This document shows, piece by piece, positions 22,271 through 30,622 of a DNA stretch of 41,876 nucleotides. Origin of the DNA: Chloroflexota bacterium (GTDB taxonomy: Bacteria > Chloroflexota > Anaerolineae > Anaerolineales > Anaerolineaceae); assembly GCA_012798455.1 (NCBI GenBank), contig JAAZNC010000082.1, forward strand, positions 1 to 41,876. The letters are read 5' to 3'. The position numbers and the translations under genes are program-made. The notes beneath the pieces were generated by a model. That model searched no databases. It had not been told where the DNA came from and saw only the letters and a list, made by a program, of their open reading frames with translations. Positions within the stretch are counted from its first letter, which is position 1. Every line of letters begins with the position of its first letter.

Positions 22271-22871
22271 CTTCCGTCTGTATTTCAACAAAGCCCAGAT
22301 CTGGGATGTTCTACAGGGTGTGGTGGAGATCGGGCAACCGCATCATCCTCCTGCCCACATCCTCTTCCCCAACCGCGTTCTGGAGATCCCACTGGATGCC
22401 TGGGTCGCTCACTCCAATGAATTCCACTGGGATGACCCCGAATTGCAGTTTGCCACCGTGCTCAACTTTGCGGAGGATGAGCCTTTGTGGGAATATGTAA
22501 CGGAGCGTGACCACAGAGGCGAGGAATACCGCAGTCCACCCGATGATGGCAGTCCTCGCATGATCTCCATTGGCTATATCTATCTATACATCTACCAGGA
22601 TCTTTCCGGTCGCCATCCGCTCAACCTGCCCGTTGATCTGGTCTTGTTCGAATTTGGCACCACCGGCACCCGCATGAGCATCCTCTTTGAGTATTCAATG
22701 TCTATTCGCAGTCGTTTTACAGAACTGTTACGGCGCTTCCACGGCGTATGTGGTGTTTTTGATCGTGAACTGGAAGGGGAAGTTTTCTGGTTTCATGATC
22801 ACCTCCTCACACCTCAACTCTGCGACCCCTGGGCACTTCCGGAGCAGATCGCTCAGGACCTTGATCTATAG
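22254..22871 (+). CDS. Uncharacterised soluble protein in the STAND operon
   Basis: A 205-residue protein starting MGLDYSFRLYFNKAQIWDVL; ATG at 22254 has AAAGGA nine bases upstream. It is rich in aromatic and acidic residues, with alternating beta and helix character, no signal peptide and no membrane helix. I do not recognise a domain. Position, between a Cys-rich protein and the large STAND protein, and overlap with the former suggest a shared job. The 92-base gap before the STAND gene could hold a separate promoter, but none is convincing. Confidence 0.7.
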   Translation: MGLDYSFRLYFNKAQIWDVLQGVVEIGQPHHPPAHILFPNRVLEIPLDAWVAHSNEFHWDDPELQFATVLNFAEDEPLWEYVTERDHRGEEYRSPPDDGSPRMISIGYIYLYIYQDLSGRHPLNLPVDLVLFEFGTTGTRMSILFEYSMSIRSRFTELLRRFHGVCGVFDRELEGEVFWFHDHLLTPQLCDPWALPEQIAQDLDL

Positions 22872-22963
22872 GCTCGTTGAATGATGATTTTTTAATGTGG
22901 CTGAAAATGCTAATATAAATTTGGTATTTAATACTATATTCTTGCGTGATTTTGGAGGGCAGC

Positions 22964-25900
22964 ATGCATCAGGACCAACATACGTTTCGCATCTTTCTCA
23001 GTTCCACCTTTAGCGACCTCAAAGAGGAACGCAACGCCCTCCAGCAGCGCGTCTTCCCCCGCCTGCGTGATCTGGCTGCCGAGCATGACTATCGCTTTCA
23101 GGTCATCGACCTGCGCTGGGGCGTCAGTGCCGAAGCTTCCCTGGATCAGCAAGCCATGGATATCTGCCTGCGCGAGGTTGCGCGCTGCCAACACATTACA
23201 CCTCGTCCCAATTTTCTGGTCATACTGGGCGATCGCTATGGTTGGTGTCCCCCTCCTGCTCACATCCCCCATGCTCATTTTCAACAGTTTCTTTCTTCCA
23301 TACCCGATCCTGCTAATCTGGCATTGCTGCAGGAATGGTATTTTCTGGATGAGAATGCCCTACCCCACGAGTGGCGTTTGAAAGCACGTCAGCCCGGTAC
23401 GCCCTATGTGCAAGACGCCATCTGGCAGCCCATCGAAGCACGTCTGCACACCATGCTGGCTTCTGCAGCTATGACGTTGCCGTTCCCCGACAAAGAACGG
23501 CTTCCCTACATTGCTTCCGCCACTGAGCAAGAGATCGTCGCCGGTGCGCTCTCGGTGTCGGACGCACTGGAACATGTGCTGTGTTTCTTGCGTTCCATTC
23601 CTGATCTGCCCCAGCATTTTGACCTGCCAGCCTTCCGTACCGAGCTCGCTACCAGTCTTTATCAGACCTATGGCAATACTCCCTTCGATCAACATGTTAA
23701 AGACCTTGCTAAAGAATTACTTACTTCTCCATCTCTGACCACTGCCGCGGATTTTGCTTTCCTCTTGCGATCTACCCTCGCCAATACCCCCAAAGGCACT
23801 ATCGAACATGAAGTGGTGGGATTTTTGCACCAGATGCTGGTGGATTTCACCGCCCATGATTTCATCAATCTCAATGAGACTGATTGGTCCATCGATCAGG
23901 CAGCGCTTGCCAGCCAGAATGCCCTTAAAGAACGACTCATACGGCACCTCCCGGATAATATCTTCACCTATCAGGCGCATTGGGCGGGGGCGTGCATCAC
24001 CAACACACACCTCGAACAGCTTTGTAATGATGTTTACAATTCCCTCTCTGCTCTCATGCTCGATCAGATTGAGCATCCTCATCCCTTTTCCTTCATACAA
24101 GTACCGCGCCATCTCATCCAACCCGATGATTGCCTGGATGAGGAAGGATTTGCACATCAGCGCTTTGCTGAAGAACGTTTGCAGGGTTTTGAGGGACGCA
24201 CTATCATTCTTGAGAAGATCGCCGTCTTTTTAAAAGACCCAAATCAGCCTCTCTTCGCTGTAGTTGGGGAAGGCGGTAGTGGCAAATCCGCTCTCATCGC
24301 CAGAGCCGTCCAACAAAATCAACTTTCTCACCCTTCTGCAGTTCTTATCTATCGCTTCATCGGCTCTACCGCTTCATCATCCAGCATACAAAATCTTCTG
24401 GAAAGTTTATGTCTGGAACTTTCACGCAGATATGAGGTAAATGCCTCTCCACTTCCAACAGAATACAGTGAATTGGTCACCGAGTTCGCTCGGTGCTTGC
24501 AGCATGCAACCGCCGAAAAACCGCTGTTCCTCTTTCTTGATTCTCTCGATCAACTTTCCGATTCACAGGGTGCACGCACGCTAAGCTGGCTGCCCGCAGT
24601 TTTGCCAGCTTCTGTGCATATCCTGATTTCCACCCGTCCCGAAGGACTCCTAGATCATTTGCAAACCCGGCAGGCACACATCGAAACACTCACCGGTCTC
24701 ACGCGAGAGGAAGGCGACCATATTCTCACCCATTGGTTAGAAAACGCACATCGCACCCTGCAGTCTGTTCAGCGTCAGGAGGTACTGGATAAGTTCATGC
24801 AGTCCGATGGCAACCCCCTGTATTTGAAACTGGATTTCGAGGAAGCGCGTTTATGGACATCACAAGCAGTTGATCCGGTCGAAACCCTCACTCCAACCCT
24901 GGATGGCATCATTGCACACAACATGCTGAAACGCCTTGAAAAAGAGCAGAATCATGGGAAAATGCTCGTCTCGCATGCTCTTGGATATCTGGCTGCTTCC
25001 CGCCATGGTCTTTCTGAGGACGAATTGATCGATCTGCTTTCACGAGATTTCGAGGTCTATTCCTGGTTCTTCAAAGGAAGCCAGCACGTTCCTCCTGATC
25101 TGTTGCAGTTGGCAGTCGCCCACCGCCCTCAAGCGGTCGGTCGCTCTGTCTCTCAGGATGAACGTGCCGCATTGGATTGGTTGACCGATACCCGCACTCC
25201 ACCCGAATCGGTGGAAAAATTTCTCAGATTTGTCCTCACTCTCCCTAATGGTCCACGCTTGCCGATCGTGCTCTGGTCGCGCCTTTCCTTTGACCTCGCA
25301 CCTTATCTCAGCCAGCGCACCGATAAAGAGAACATCCTAATGACCTTTTATCACCGTGAGCTTCAGGATGTCGCCCAATCTATCATCCTCAAGGATGGGC
25401 AGGAACAGGGCTATCATAGGCAATTAGCAGATTATTTCGGCAGCCACAGCCGTTTCAGTTCACGTCGCATCGAGGAGCAACCCTGGCAGCTTGCTCAATC
25501 AGAGAATTGGCAAGGGCTATATGATCTGCTGACCAATACGGAAATGATGAACTTGATCTGGGAGCAAAAAAGGGAGGATATGCTTTTTTACTGGACTCAG
25601 ATCGAAAATAACTCCCCACTGTGCGTCACAGATGGATACCGTGCGATTCTCGAAGATCCTTCAAAATATTCTGCTTATACAGTCCTCAATATCGTTCGTT
25701 TAATGAATGAGCTTGGTTGTCGTCAAGAAAATACCACTTTGCTTGAATATTTGATCGAGTATTATCGTGAAAGCAACGATCTCCATCATCTGCAGGTTGC
25801 ACTGGGATATTTAGCTTTCATCCTGCAAACCCGCGGAGAACTCTTGGAAGCACTGGATCTCTTCAAAGAGCAGGGAAATATCTGTCGTCAGATCAACAAC

Positions 25901-26794
25901 CGCAATGGTCTTTCCGATGCCCTTGGCAACCAGGGCGTCATCCTCCAGAGGCGTGGATTGTATAATGATGCCCTGCTCAAGTTTTCAGAACAGGAGACTC
26001 TTTGCAGGCAGATCGGGCACCGTAAAGGATTAGCTTCTTCTTTAGGAAATCATGCTCTAATTCTACAAATGCACGGTCGTCTAAATGAAGCAATGGCTTT
26101 GCATGACGAAGAGGAGCTCATTCTGCATGAGATCAACGATCGTAACGGGCTGTGTCGCTCTTTATTGAATCAGGCAAATATCTTTAAATTAATGGGGAAA
26201 GCAGATGACGCTCTGCGGCTCCTGGAAAAATCTCTGGATATCGCTCGTGAACAGGGTAATAAAGATGCAATCCAACAAGCACTTGGTGCTCAAGGGGAGG
26301 TTTACATTAAACTGGGGCAATTTGAAAAAGCTCTTCATCTATGTCAAGAACAGGAGCATATCTGTCGCAGCATGCAAAACATGAACGACCTGGTAGCAGC
26401 ATTGGGAAACCAGGCTGCTGTTAAGCTCAACCAGGGAAAATTTGAGGAAGCACTGCCGTTATTGGATGAAACAGAACAGCTTTGTATTCACCTGAACAAT
26501 CTCCCCATGCTCAGTATGACCCTGAACAATAAAGCAGCTGTATTAGATTCCCAGGGGCGTGGAAGCGATGCCTTGGCTCTTTTCAAACAGATGGAACAGA
26601 TCAGCAGGAAGATGAGCCATATGGAAGGGATCATCATGTCGCTCGTCAATCAAGCTGTTACCAATTACCGCTACAAACTAGCTGAAAAGGGTATTGTTAA
26701 TGATCTATTTGAAAAAGCCCTTCAACTTGCCCACTCGCATGGCTATGCTGCCCTTGAAACTCAGATCAAAGATATTTTCACCCGGATTTCTTAA
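22964..26794 (+). CDS. DUF4062-STAND NTPase-TPR protein (NLR-like)
   Basis: A 1276-residue soluble protein. ATG at 22964 is five bases after GGAGG. Residues 5 to about 110 form a DUF4062 domain (FRIFLSSTFSDLKEERNAL, DLRWGVS, LVILGDRYGW). A helical linker follows. The NTPase has Walker A VVGEGGSGKSAL near residue 435 and Walker B LFLFLDSLDQLS near 520, with RPEG and winged-helix-like segments after it, as in STAND/NACHT proteins. From about residue 930 to the end there are at least seven TPR-like repeats of 40 residues (for example NGLSDALGNQGVILQRRGLY). The layout, N-terminal module, ATP switch and repeat sensor, is that of NLR-like proteins, several of which act in antiphage defence. Ligand and output are unknown. 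Confidence 0.9.
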   Translation: MHQDQHTFRIFLSSTFSDLKEERNALQQRVFPRLRDLAAEHDYRFQVIDLRWGVSAEASLDQQAMDICLREVARCQHITPRPNFLVILGDRYGWCPPPAHIPHAHFQQFLSSIPDPANLALLQEWYFLDENALPHEWRLKARQPGTPYVQDAIWQPIEARLHTMLASAAMTLPFPDKERLPYIASATEQEIVAGALSVSDALEHVLCFLRSIPDLPQHFDLPAFRTELATSLYQTYGNTPFDQHVKDLAKELLTSPSLTTAADFAFLLRSTLANTPKGTIEHEVVGFLHQMLVDFTAHDFINLNETDWSIDQAALASQNALKERLIRHLPDNIFTYQAHWAGACITNTHLEQLCNDVYNSLSALMLDQIEHPHPFSFIQVPRHLIQPDDCLDEEGFAHQRFAEERLQGFEGRTIILEKIAVFLKDPNQPLFAVVGEGGSGKSALIARAVQQNQLSHPSAVLIYRFIGSTASSSSIQNLLESLCLELSRRYEVNASPLPTEYSELVTEFARCLQHATAEKPLFLFLDSLDQLSDSQGARTLSWLPAVLPASVHILISTRPEGLLDHLQTRQAHIETLTGLTREEGDHILTHWLENAHRTLQSVQRQEVLDKFMQSDGNPLYLKLDFEEARLWTSQAVDPVETLTPTLDGIIAHNMLKRLEKEQNHGKMLVSHALGYLAASRHGLSEDELIDLLSRDFEVYSWFFKGSQHVPPDLLQLAVAHRPQAVGRSVSQDERAALDWLTDTRTPPESVEKFLRFVLTLPNGPRLPIVLWSRLSFDLAPYLSQRTDKENILMTFYHRELQDVAQSIILKDGQEQGYHRQLADYFGSHSRFSSRRIEEQPWQLAQSENWQGLYDLLTNTEMMNLIWEQKREDMLFYWTQIENNSPLCVTDGYRAILEDPSKYSAYTVLNIVRLMNELGCRQENTTLLEYLIEYYRESNDLHHLQVALGYLAFILQTRGELLEALDLFKEQGNICRQINNRNGLSDALGNQGVILQRRGLYNDALLKFSEQETLCRQIGHRKGLASSLGNHALILQMHGRLNEAMALHDEEELILHEINDRNGLCRSLLNQANIFKLMGKADDALRLLEKSLDIAREQGNKDAIQQALGAQGEVYIKLGQFEKALHLCQEQEHICRSMQNMNDLVAALGNQAAVKLNQGKFEEALPLLDETEQLCIHLNNLPMLSMTLNNKAAVLDSQGRGSDALALFKQMEQISRKMSHMEGIIMSLVNQAVTNYRYKLAEKGIVNDLFEKALQLAHSHGYAALETQIKDIFTRIS

Positions 26795-26834
26795 CCGAAT
26801 AGAATCCTAAAAGATCTTTCTGCAATCTACAGTA

Positions 26835-27251
26835 TTACAATAAAGGAGCAATTTTGTCTCCGTAATACTTATTAGCCTCGCGCGGCAGCATGATCATGAA
26901 ATCTTCCATGCGGTTCGGCTTGATCACGATCAGTTCAAGCTCAGGTAATCCAAAATCAATTATTTCAGCGATCTTCTTTGTGAAACATTCTTCCTGATAC
27001 CGATTCGTACATGTGAGAACAGCACTCAGGTCTTCTGCTACCTTCACTTTCCAGCGTTGAAATTGTTCGGGAATCTTTGCCTGCAGAGTCGCAATGGAAC
27101 CAATCAGCCACATGGCTTCTCCTTGAGCAAAAACATACCATACCCCTTCACTGACTTTAATATCATCCAATCCGGGAAACAAACCTTGAATTTTTAATAT
27201 CTGGTTTATATCCACAAACCCATCTAGTTTCTTTTTGTCAAGTTTTCCCAT
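26835..27251 (-). CDS. Uncharacterised protein
   Basis: A 138-residue soluble protein beginning MGKLDKKKLDGFVDINQILK. Mixed alpha/beta pattern, with two cysteines (LTCTNRYQEECF) and an aliphatic LPELELIVIKP strand late in the sequence. No signal peptide, no membrane helix and no family recognised. It lies antisense to, and just past, the STAND gene, in the same direction as another unknown gene 97 bases upstream. The two may be co-transcribed. Confidence 0.65.
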   Translation of the reverse strand: MGKLDKKKLDGFVDINQILKIQGLFPGLDDIKVSEGVWYVFAQGEAMWLIGSIATLQAKIPEQFQRWKVKVAEDLSAVLTCTNRYQEECFTKKIAEIIDFGLPELELIVIKPNRMEDFMIMLPREANKYYGDKIAPLL

Positions 27252-27348
27252 GGTTGACTCCTCTTTTCTTTTTTATAAAAAATTAGAATGGATTGTTCAA
27301 CTGTAACTGCCAGCGATTATGTACTTTTTCTATAATTTTCAAATACCT

Positions 27349-27765
27349 TCATTCCTCTACTCGTGAAACGTCTATTGCCCGGAATGGTATGAAATCTTCA
27401 TCCTGCCCGTGTGTTATCTCCCCCAGTCGCACTCGCATGCTTACACTGATCGGATCTTCTGGGAACTGCATCATAACTGGGTATTCTTGGATATTGTCCA
27501 CGAATTCTTTCAACCGATTTGCCTTGTGTTCGGGGATAGCCTCCATCATCCTGTCGAAGATATTGCGATCGAAATCGATCGTCATAGCATACGCTTCTCC
27601 ATTTTCCTGTGTATTGGATGTCACAGAGAAAAGATCTGGTTCGATGACTGCAGCCGCCCAGAAAGTGAATTTTTTCAATAACCATACGGGGGGCTCGGCA
27701 TCTCCTTTGGTCTGATTGTACATATAAAATCCAAAATCTTTCGCCCATTTCGATTTGTCGACCAT
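27349..27765 (-). CDS. Uncharacterised protein
   Basis: A 138-residue soluble protein beginning MVDKSKWAKDFGFYMYNQTK. Aromatic-rich N-terminal half (VWLLKKFTFWAAAV), then IDFDRNIFDRMMEAIPEHKA and a C-terminal beta-like part. No catalytic motif or recognised family. Coding bias looks like its neighbours, and the frame is the only sensible one here. It heads the two-gene minus-strand unit inside the STAND region, divergent from the coiled-coil/propeller operon. Role unknown. Confidence 0.65.
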   Translation of the reverse strand: MVDKSKWAKDFGFYMYNQTKGDAEPPVWLLKKFTFWAAAVIEPDLFSVTSNTQENGEAYAMTIDFDRNIFDRMMEAIPEHKANRLKEFVDNIQEYPVMMQFPEDPISVSMRVRLGEITHGQDEDFIPFRAIDVSRVEE

Positions 27766-27935
27766 CTATTTTTCCTTTTCCGGGAATTTCCCATCACCAT
27801 TGATTTTTTCATTATATAGCGCGCTGATATCTCCGCACAACCATCCAACCTAGCTTGTTCTCTGGTATAGCTGCTCTATAATCTTATATATAGGATTTCC
27901 CATTGTGCGCAAATTTGTACCTGCCAGGAGAGTTC

Positions 27936-28916
27936 ATGAAAAAAACCTACCAGCGTCAGATCGAAGAAGTTACCCGCCTTCGTCACCGCCTGTCAGAACT
28001 GGAAGCTCTGCGTACTAACCCATCTGAACCCGTTCCTTCTCAGGTCTATCAGGAATTCATGCAGGTCATCCTGCAGTTGGAAAAAGCAGAACAAAAACTG
28101 CGCCATTCTACTCTCGAGGTACGAGAACGTATTTCAATCACCAATACCGAAATTATTACTATCTTGCATGCGTACTTATCCCTGCAAAAACAGATGCGCG
28201 CGGCAGAAGATCTCTTTCTTGCCAATATCGTGCACCCTGCCCACAGTTTGCAGCTAGCCAAACAGCAACGTACTTATCTCGAGCGTGAATACCAGCGTAT
28301 CGAAACCAATATTCGCCAGGAATGCTATGCCACCCACCAGGAATTAGAACAGGATATCCGCCAGGTATTGCGCACCAGTGACACTTATACTGAACAATCT
28401 TCAGCAGATGAAGCAAATTCCGATTATGACTCTTCCATTCCTCCCTTTGCAGATTTGTTAAACCTCACCACCGATGATGTAGAAGACGCTATTGCCAAGA
28501 GCGAATTGGTCGCCGAATTCAAACGCGTGGTGCTGCCTGCTGTCCATCCCGATACCTCCCAATCTTCTCCGGAGGAATTCAATACTGCCTTTGATATATA
28601 CAAGAAGATGGATTTCTTGCTCATGCAAGCCTATCTGGTGCAATACAAACCTGCTGACTTGGTCGAGGCGGATTTCGATCCGCTGATAGAACTACCGCAG
28701 CAGGTCGAAAAATTGGAGCAAACTGCAAAATTACTCACTCGTTTGCAACGTCGTTTGGATCATCTCCAGCAAGACCTCACCGAGCAGGAAGCTACTGATC
28801 CTGAGCATGTCCAGCAAAAAATGCAGGAGCAGCGCCAGGAACTGTTGGAACGTATCCAGGAGGAATCCGAACATATCCTTACTTTACGGAAAAAACTGGA
28901 AGCTTTGCTGGAATAA
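27936..28916 (+). CDS. Coiled-coil protein with a J-domain-like HPD segment
   Basis: A 326-residue soluble protein; ATG at 27936 follows AGGAGAG by four bases, preferred over 27903. Residues 1-150 and about 255-326 have the Glu/Gln/Leu/Arg heptad pattern of coiled coils (YQRQIEEVTRLRHRLSELEA, and LEQTAKLLTRLQRRLDHLQQ). Between them is a helical part with EFKRVVLPAVHPDTSQSSPE followed by EFNTAFDIYKKMDFLLMQAY. That resembles the HPD loop and helix III of a DnaJ J-domain, which recruits Hsp70; the match is partial. First gene of a three-gene operon with the propeller protein 25 bases downstream. Confidence 0.7.
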   Translation: MKKTYQRQIEEVTRLRHRLSELEALRTNPSEPVPSQVYQEFMQVILQLEKAEQKLRHSTLEVRERISITNTEIITILHAYLSLQKQMRAAEDLFLANIVHPAHSLQLAKQQRTYLEREYQRIETNIRQECYATHQELEQDIRQVLRTSDTYTEQSSADEANSDYDSSIPPFADLLNLTTDDVEDAIAKSELVAEFKRVVLPAVHPDTSQSSPEEFNTAFDIYKKMDFLLMQAYLVQYKPADLVEADFDPLIELPQQVEKLEQTAKLLTRLQRRLDHLQQDLTEQEATDPEHVQQKMQEQRQELLERIQEESEHILTLRKKLEALLE

Positions 28917-28941
28917 TGTTGATCAGAAAAATGGAGATATG

Positions 28942-30036
28942 ATGACCGAAAATTCCCTGGTACCTCGCCCATTTGATTATCACGATCGCTCGGAACTGCG
29001 CCTGATCTTCAAACAATATTTGCAAACTTCTGATCGGTCGGAGAAGCTTTCCTGGCATACTATCACCTCTGCCGATGGCTTGCCGCATAATTGGATATAT
29101 GATCTCTTTCAAGATTCGCAGGAACGTATCTGGGTTGGCACCTGGGGTGGCGGTCTGGCTTGTTTTGATGGGCAGCATTGGCGCTCCTTCTCCACCCGTG
29201 ATGGGCTGCACTGCAACGAGGTCACCTGTATTCGCGAAGATGCCGATGGTGCAATTTGGATTGCCACCGATCAGGGGCTGAACCGCATCGAAGGTGTACG
29301 AGTTCTGGACGCCGGGCTGACTGGAAAAAGCTTGCTCAATCTGACCTTCGACCAAAATGGAAATCTATGGGTGGGCTGCTGGCGCGCTGCCCGCAGTGGT
29401 GGAGGGCTATTCCGTTTTGATGGACATTCCTGGCAGTCCTTCTCCACCCGCACAGATCTGCCTGGGCTGGAGATCTTGAAGGTTTTCAATGATTTCCTTG
29501 GACGCATCTGGATCGGCACTTACGAACAGGGGCTGGGTGCTGGGGTCGGCTGCTACGATGGGCAGCGCTGGCGTTCTTATACCACCGCGCAGGGATTGGT
29601 GGATAACTGCGTCTACTCCATGTTCGAGGATCCCCAGGGTAACATGTGGTTCGGTACTCTTTCCGGTATCAGTATCTTCGATGGTAACCATTTTCACACC
29701 CTTACCAGCCATGATGGTCTGGTGGATGATCGCATTTATTGCATGCTCATCGATTCCACAAAAAAGATGTGGTTCGGAACCGAAGGGGGTGTCAGTCGCT
29801 TTGACGGCAATAATTGGCTTACTTTCACCAAACAGAATGGGTTGGTGGAAGAACTGGTGCGCACCATCATCGAAACCAGCAACGGTGACCTGTGGTTTGG
29901 CACTTACCCCTATGCACGCGGTGCGGGCGGCATCAGTATCGCCAGTTATGATCATTCCAAAAGTCTCACCGATCGCATCCTTGATCTGCTCCCGCCCCCG
30001 TCTGAACCCAAACGATTGCAGGACGGTAACCAATGA
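28942..30036 (+). CDS. Soluble seven-bladed Reg_prop beta-propeller protein
   Basis: A 364-residue protein; ATG at 28942 is used since GGAG lies five bases upstream (an ATG at 28939 is too close). Seven repeats each carry the two-component-regulator propeller signature: RIWVGT, AIWIAT, NLWVGC, RIWIGT, NMWFGT, KMWFGT and DLWFGT, each followed by a variant of GLxxFDG. Seven blades would close a complete propeller. In most proteins this domain is the periplasmic sensor of a hybrid histidine kinase; here there is no signal peptide, membrane helix, kinase or DNA-binding domain, so it is probably cytoplasmic and serves as a binding platform. It overlaps the next gene by four bases (ATGA). Confidence 0.85.
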   Translation: MTENSLVPRPFDYHDRSELRLIFKQYLQTSDRSEKLSWHTITSADGLPHNWIYDLFQDSQERIWVGTWGGGLACFDGQHWRSFSTRDGLHCNEVTCIREDADGAIWIATDQGLNRIEGVRVLDAGLTGKSLLNLTFDQNGNLWVGCWRAARSGGGLFRFDGHSWQSFSTRTDLPGLEILKVFNDFLGRIWIGTYEQGLGAGVGCYDGQRWRSYTTAQGLVDNCVYSMFEDPQGNMWFGTLSGISIFDGNHFHTLTSHDGLVDDRIYCMLIDSTKKMWFGTEGGVSRFDGNNWLTFTKQNGLVEELVRTIIETSNGDLWFGTYPYARGAGGISIASYDHSKSLTDRILDLLPPPSEPKRLQDGNQ

Positions 30037-30527
30037 AATTCTCGGTCATGGTAAAAACGGTTCATGCGGAAATGGATATTCTGTTGGGGGATACCGTCCG
30101 TAGGCGTGATATCTACACTCCTTTTTATGAATTAAGCGTCAAACCATTGCAAGAAGATGTCTCGCAACTCTCTAACCTTGAATATATTTTGTTGTATTCT
30201 TTTCAGGAATTTCACGGTAACGTTTATGACCAAGTCGGTCAAGATGCCTGTTTTGCAGATTCCCGATTTGGGGATCTGCGTGCTGGCTCTGTTCTGACCA
30301 TTGCTGGTCCTGTTTATCCTCTGCGCCTTGACTATGAAGGGCAGCGCTTCGCCCCCTTCCATTATGCTATCCTTGATCCTGCCTTGCACCCACCTATTAC
30401 GGATGTAAATGGGGATATCGATCTACCTCTCACTTCCTGGTTAGTGGCAGATACTTCCCTTGAAGATGAAGGAGCGCTCATGGATCAGACCAACCTTGTG
30501 GTTGCCTGGAATTGTGCTCATTATTGA
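30033..30527 (+). CDS. Uncharacterised protein coupled to the propeller gene
   Basis: A 164-residue soluble protein starting MKFSVMVKTVHAEMDILLGD. Its ATG overlaps the propeller stop codon, so both are translated together. Beta-rich, with an acidic C-terminal half (DVNGDIDLPLTSWLVADTSL) and two cysteines. No family recognised. Third and last gene of the coiled-coil/propeller operon. Physical interaction with the propeller is a reasonable guess from coupling only. Confidence 0.7.
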   Translation: MKFSVMVKTVHAEMDILLGDTVRRRDIYTPFYELSVKPLQEDVSQLSNLEYILLYSFQEFHGNVYDQVGQDACFADSRFGDLRAGSVLTIAGPVYPLRLDYEGQRFAPFHYAILDPALHPPITDVNGDIDLPLTSWLVADTSLEDEGALMDQTNLVVAWNCAHY

Positions 30528-30576
30528 TGGTTTCATCTTATCATCGCTAATACACACAAATAGAATCTCTATTTTT

Positions 30577-30610
30577 ACGTCATCCCGAGCTTCGTGAGGA
30601 GTCTCGCCCT
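30577..30610. repeat. Dispersed short hairpin repeat, copy B
   Basis: ACGTCATCCCGAGCTTCGTG followed by AGGAGTCTCGC, between the propeller operon and the ABC exporter, which converge here. See copies at 19605 and 32754. Confidence 0.6.
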
Positions 30611-30622
30611 GGAAGCTTTCGC

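Noticed and set aside
26831-26869. AGTATTAC/GTAATACT inverted repeat as a terminator for the STAND gene
   Set aside because: The arms overlap the end of the minus-strand gene at 26835, the loop is 23 bases and there is no T-run, so I cannot support a terminator.
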